DNA of 35,759 bases, from contig NZ_BMRE01000069.1 in assembly GCF_014648475.1 (NCBI RefSeq), positions 1 through 35,759 of the forward strand, given 5' to 3'. The translations under genes and the position numbers were made by a program. Shown here piece by piece: positions 32,759-35,759 of this stretch. Each line of letters opens with the position of its first letter. Within the stretch, counting starts at the first letter, position 1. Under the pieces are notes generated by a model. That model made no database searches. It was given only the letters and a program-made list of their open reading frames with translations, and was not told where the DNA came from. This DNA comes from Lentzea flava (lineage in GTDB: Bacteria; Actinomycetota; Actinomycetes; Mycobacteriales; Pseudonocardiaceae).

Positions 32759-33148
32759 TCAGGCCTTGTCCTCGGCCGGGGCGTTCACGTCGGTCGGGAG
32801 CGCGTTGCGGGCGATCTCGACGAGAGCGGTGAAGGCGGTCGCGTCGGTGACGGCGAGGTCCGCGAGGATCTTGCGGTCGACCTCGACACCCGCGAGCTTC
32901 AGGCCCTGGATGAAGCGGTTGTAGGTGATGCCGTTCTGGCGCGCACCGGCGTTGATGCGCTGGATCCAGAGCTTGCGGAAGTCGCCCTTGCGCGCACGAC
33001 GGTCGCGGTACGCGTAGTTGAGCGAGTGGAGCACCTGCTCCTTGGCCTTGCGGTACAGCCTCGAGCGCTGGCCGCGGTAACCGCTCGCCAGCTCAAGGGT
33101 GGTACGACGCTTCTTCTGGGCGTTCACAGCCCGCTTGACGCGTGCCAC
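32759..33148 (-). CDS. rplT: Ribosomal protein bL20
   Basis: 129 residues; binds 23S rRNA early in large-subunit assembly. The sequence is typical (MARVKRAVNAQKKRRTTLEL, ending with ILADLAVTDATAFTALVEIA). GTG 33148 is the family start. It lies 74 nt after rpmI in the infC-rpmI-rplT operon. Confidence 0.99.
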   Translation of the reverse strand: MARVKRAVNAQKKRRTTLELASGYRGQRSRLYRKAKEQVLHSLNYAYRDRRARKGDFRKLWIQRINAGARQNGITYNRFIQGLKLAGVEVDRKILADLAVTDATAFTALVEIARNALPTDVNAPAEDKA

Positions 33149-33222
33149 GGGTCCATCCTGTCGATCTCATGGGAGGCGGGGTCGGGGCCCGCCTCCGAGT
33201 TGCTAAGGGGTGTCGAAGCGGG

Positions 33223-33417
33223 TCAGAGACCGAGCAGCTTCTTGATGCGCGGCGCGTCGTTCTCCGACACGACCGCGGTGCCGCTCATGCGACGGGTGAC
33301 GCGGCTCGACTTCTTCTCCAGGATGTGGCGCTTGCCCGCCTTCTCCCGGACGATCTTGCCGCTGCCGGTGACCTTGAACCGCTTCGAGGTCCCGCTGTGC
33401 GTCTTGTTCTTCGGCAT
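33223..33417 (-). CDS. rpmI: Ribosomal protein bL35
   Basis: 64 residues, the normal length: MPKNKTHSGTSKRFKVTGSG, then KAGKRHILEKKSSRVTRRM. It starts at ATG 33417, 50 nt after infC and before rplT. Confidence 0.99.
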   Translation of the reverse strand: MPKNKTHSGTSKRFKVTGSGKIVREKAGKRHILEKKSSRVTRRMSGTAVVSENDAPRIKKLLGL

Positions 33418-33467
33418 TTCCGTCCTCGTCTCGTGCTACCCACCGGGTCGGGGGCGGCCATGCGTCC

Positions 33468-34079
33468 TTACTCGGCGGAACCGGCGTCGCCGTCGGTGTC
33501 CGTCTCGTTCTGCTGCTGCGCAGGACGCGTCTTCGTGTTCTTGTGCGGCGCCAACACCATGATCATGTTGCGGCCGTCCTGCTTGGGGTTGGACTCGACG
33601 AAGCCCAGCTCCGCGACGTCCTCCGCCAGCTTCTGCAACAACCTGTAGCCGAGCTCGGGGCGCGACTGCTCGCGACCGCGGAACATGATGGTCACCTTGA
33701 CCTTGTTCCCGTGCGAGAGGAAGCGGGCCACGTGGCCCTTCTTCGTCTGGTAGTCGTGCGGGTCGATCTTCGGCCGGAGCTTCTGCTCCTTGATGACCGT
33801 CAGCTGCTGGTTGCGCCGGGACTCGCGGGCCTTCTGCGCGCTCTCGTACTTGAACTTGCCGTAGTCCATGAGCTTGCAGACCGGCGGTCGTGCCTGCGCG
33901 GCGACCTCGACGAGGTCGAGATCCGCTTCCTGGGCGAGTCGGAGCGCGTCCTCGATGCGAACGATCCCGACCTGCTCGCCGTTCGGCCCGACCAGGCGGA
34001 CCTCAGGCACGCGAATGCGGTCGTTGATGCGCGGCTCGGAGCTGGCGGAAGAAGCTCCTCGGTTCGAGGGACTTGTCAT
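33468..34079 (-). CDS. infC: Translation initiation factor IF-3
   Basis: Binds the 30S subunit and checks start codon and initiator tRNA. 203 residues: N-domain (RINDRIRVPEVRLVGPNGEQ, then CKLMDYGKFKYE), basic linker helix, C-domain (HVARFLSHGNKVKVTIMFRG), and an acidic, Gln-rich tail (QQQNETDTDGDAG). ATG 34079 has AAGGACG 3-9 nt upstream. It adds a short N-terminal extension, MTSPSNRGASSASSEP, before the conserved core. A rare ATT/ATC start, known for infC elsewhere, is not needed here. Confidence 0.99.
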   Translation of the reverse strand: MTSPSNRGASSASSEPRINDRIRVPEVRLVGPNGEQVGIVRIEDALRLAQEADLDLVEVAAQARPPVCKLMDYGKFKYESAQKARESRRNQQLTVIKEQKLRPKIDPHDYQTKKGHVARFLSHGNKVKVTIMFRGREQSRPELGYRLLQKLAEDVAELGFVESNPKQDGRNMIMVLAPHKNTKTRPAQQQNETDTDGDAGSAE

Positions 34080-34103
34080 TCACGTCCTTTGCGACTCGTT
34101 TGC

Positions 34104-34144
34104 GCCAAAAACAAGAGCCCCGTCGTCTGTCGACGACAGGGCCC
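34104..34144 (-). terminator. Intrinsic terminator (attenuator) in the infC leader
   Basis: On the minus strand a 13-bp stem (34132-34144 with 34115-34127; two G-U pairs) has loop GACA and is followed by TTGTTTTT. This is the most textbook terminator in the window. It sits between the infC promoter and the gene, ending about 25 nt before ATG, so most transcripts should stop unless the leader refolds. Autoregulation of the infC-rpmI-rplT operon through its leader is known in other bacteria; the mechanism here is inferred. Confidence 0.85.
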
Positions 34145-34302
34145 GCTTCCGACCGATCGCAAACCTGAACCGCCGGGCACCCGTGTGCCCTGACGTCAGG
34201 AGGACCGGACCCGGCCACCTCTTGAGGCGGTGAACGCGGGTGGGAGCGGGGCTCCACTTGCCGCTCTCGCACTAACGAGAGCTGGTCGCGTCCGAAATAG
34301 TA
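34145..34302 (-). promoter_or_regulatory. infC promoter and structured leader
   Basis: TACTAT (34297-34302) preceded by TG on the minus strand makes an extended -10 (TGCTACTAT). A perfect TTGACA (34314-34319) lies only 11 nt upstream, too close to be its usual -35. The leader then forms hairpins: CTCTCG/CGAGAG (34264-34281), the 18-nt GTGGAGC/GCTCCCAC type (34240-34257) and GGGCAC/GTGCCC (34175-34190), ahead of the attenuator. Confidence 0.5.
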
Positions 34303-35594
34303 GCAGACGCAGTTGTCAACCGTTCCCAGGGACCGTGCTCGGCCGGACTTCCCGAACGGTGGTGGAAGTCCTGGTCGCCCGCATTCGCTGCACGACCGGG
34401 CGGCAGACGTCCCGCGTCTGATCCTGAGATGTGCGGGCGGGTTTCCTTACGCCAACTGACATCTGGTCGGGCCTGAACGGTCCGATGCCCGTGGCGATCA
34501 CTCTGGTCGTCACGGGGCGGTGCCGTCCGTCGCCGGACCGAATACCCGAGGGCGCGTCGCCCGACTGCGATGCTCGCCACATCGTGTCGGGAAACCTGGC
34601 GTGCTGGAGTTGTGAGAGGCCGCTTCCAGTGCTGAACACCCCACTTGCTGGTGTATGCCGGGTCCACCGCGATGACCGTGACAGCCTGTGCGGCGGCCAT
34701 CGACACAAGCCTGGCGCGCAGCTTGCGGGTGGGGAACCGGGACACCAGGTTGCGGAGAGGCCTGCTGCCGTGCTTCTCGCGCGCGATCAAGCTGGCGAAG
34801 TCCAGGTCCTCGACCGCGATCGCGGTGGTACCTGACCGGCGGGTCCAGTGCAGCAGACGAGTCAGTGCGTGCCGAACCTGCGCATCCCGGTGCCCAGCAC
34901 GGCCGGACAGGTCGTAGCCGAAGCGGCGGGGCGCACCGATCGGGTTGCCACACGGGTCGAGTCGCCAAGCCGCGAAGTGATCACTGTTGGTGTCCACCCC
35001 GACCACGCCACCAGCTCTGGCCGCTGACAACGACATGAGCGCAGCAGGCTGATGCTGCCAAGAGGCAGTGAGGTACCAGCGCCCGCGGCCGGTGTCGTGG
35101 TGGATGCGATAGGCCACTGCCCGCTGCGCCTCGACCTGCTGTGCCCACTCGTGCCCGCGGTGCGCGAAAACCGCCCGCGCGGCGAGCACATACCGGCCGT
35201 GCCGAGCGTTCGCCAGATGCGAGAACGGCTGAGGCAATCGGATGCTCACGTCGCCATCCGGAGTGACTCGGATGGTCTCGTTGCCCCAGCGTTTACCTGT
35301 TTCACCGTCAGCCTGAAGGAACCAGCGCTCGGCTTCCCAGCGTTCCCGCCACTGAGCCGGGGTCAATCCGGCCTCAGTCAGATGGTGGCGGGTGTTGAGC
35401 AACCGACGTCCACCCCGCGTGATCCGCACCCGGCCCGCATCCCGATCCGCTCGGGCTTCGGCGAGCCGATCCCGCAGGACATGCAGGCGACGGGACTTCG
35501 TATGCCACTCCCGCCGAGAGCGATAGCCGCCCGGCTCCCGCTTCGAACGCGGTGATCTGATCGGCAGCGCCAACCGCCGCTCGATCATCAACAC
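34272..35594 (-). CDS. TnpB-related RuvC nuclease-like protein, stand-alone, probably N-terminally truncated
   Basis: 440 residues from GTG 35594. The RuvC fold is readable: GVVGVDTNSDHFAAWRLD (first Asp), TTAIAVEDLDFASL (Glu), and VDPAYTSKWGVQHW ... SRHDVASIAVGRRALG (last Asp). The CxxC zinc finger of classical TnpB is missing; instead the segment reads KWGVQHWKRPL. This matches the actinomycete group of TnpB-related accessory proteins without a TnpA. The real frame extends upstream (AGAITKASQDQWALARRSQA) to a TAA at 35712-35714. The last ~10 codons cover the infC promoter. No IS ends or TnpA gene are visible here. Confidence 0.75.
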   Translation of the reverse strand: MLMIERRLALPIRSPRSKREPGGYRSRREWHTKSRRLHVLRDRLAEARADRDAGRVRITRGGRRLLNTRHHLTEAGLTPAQWRERWEAERWFLQADGETGKRWGNETIRVTPDGDVSIRLPQPFSHLANARHGRYVLAARAVFAHRGHEWAQQVEAQRAVAYRIHHDTGRGRWYLTASWQHQPAALMSLSAARAGGVVGVDTNSDHFAAWRLDPCGNPIGAPRRFGYDLSGRAGHRDAQVRHALTRLLHWTRRSGTTAIAVEDLDFASLIAREKHGSRPLRNLVSRFPTRKLRARLVSMAAAQAVTVIAVDPAYTSKWGVQHWKRPLTTPARQVSRHDVASIAVGRRALGYSVRRRTAPPRDDQSDRHGHRTVQARPDVSWRKETRPHISGSDAGRLPPGRAANAGDQDFHHRSGSPAEHGPWERLTTASATISDATSSR

Positions 35595-35759
35595 CCCGGC
35601 CTCCAGACTGCGGATGTGTGCGGCCTGAGACCGGCGTGCCAGCGCCCACTGGTCTTGGGACGCCTTCGTGATCGCCCCGGCCCACCGCGACGACGACTCC
35701 GACCTGGTGTTTTAACCAGGGGTGAGGTCCTTGGGACGGGTCGCCGCGTGAGCGGCGGC
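35595..35759 (-). pseudogene. Upstream part of the TnpB-related frame, broken by an in-frame stop
   Basis: In the same phase as the gene at 34272-35594, codons read NTRSESSSRWAGAITKASQD, then QWALARRSQAAHIRSLEAG, without a usable start. Just upstream is TAA (35712-35714), and before it the phase continues as AAAHAATRPKDLTPG to the window edge. My memory of relatives is that DLTPG and NTRSES are joined by one sense codon, so the stop looks like a nonsense mutation. The gene continues beyond the window. Confidence 0.5.

Overview
The window is high-GC DNA from an actinomycete, most likely of the Pseudonocardiaceae type. The signs are a GC-rich third codon position, many GTG starts, several apparently leaderless genes and a chromosomal backbone read right to left as infC-rpmI-rplT-rRNA methylase-pheS-pheT-argC-J-B-D-F-R-(G)-H-...-tyrS. 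That order is the classic actinobacterial one, known for example from mycobacteria. The genus is an inference; no rRNA gene lies inside the window. The left edge holds what looks like the promoter and leader of an rRNA operon running off to the left.

Layout from left to right: rRNA-operon leader (1-310, minus); tyrS (minus); a small two-helix membrane protein; then an accessory island at 2256-5721 with a SUKH (SMI1/KNR4)-leucine-rich-repeat protein divergent from two tandem paralogous TIR-domain proteins. Next come a 3-methyladenine DNA glycosylase and argH. Where argG would normally sit there is only an 88-codon reading frame spliced from two separate pieces of ArgG. It is followed by argR, argF, argD, argB, argJ and argC, coupled by 4-nt stop/start overlaps. 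The arg operon starts from a recognisable promoter with an ARG-box-like operator and seems leaderless.

Between argC and pheT is a second accessory region. It holds two paralogous histidine kinases, both with an extra C-terminal membrane helix and small outside domain, plus a NarL-type regulator. Then come the soluble transhydrogenase sthA, a close homologue of the arginine-dependent ethylene-forming enzyme of Pseudomonas syringae, an unknown secreted protein, an AlkD-type DNA glycosylase, and a membrane-anchored small protein behind a long structured leader. Between pheS and the rRNA methylase is a third insert: an Hsp90-like ATPase coupled to a 900-residue TPR protein, then a convergent S41-type peptidase.

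The right end holds the translation genes rplT, rpmI and infC, with a well-formed attenuator in the infC leader. Last is a stand-alone TnpB-like (RuvC) gene whose natural reading frame is broken by a stop codon and whose 3' end overlaps the infC promoter.

The observations most worth following are the ethylene-forming enzyme near the arginine operon, the TIR/TIR/SUKH-LRR locus, the ArgG mini-protein, the twin kinases with a C-terminal outside domain, the Hsp90-TPR pair, and the rRNA methylase whose N-terminus is encoded inside a large hairpin with no usual start codon. All homology statements come from reading the protein sequences and from memory of the families; no search was run.
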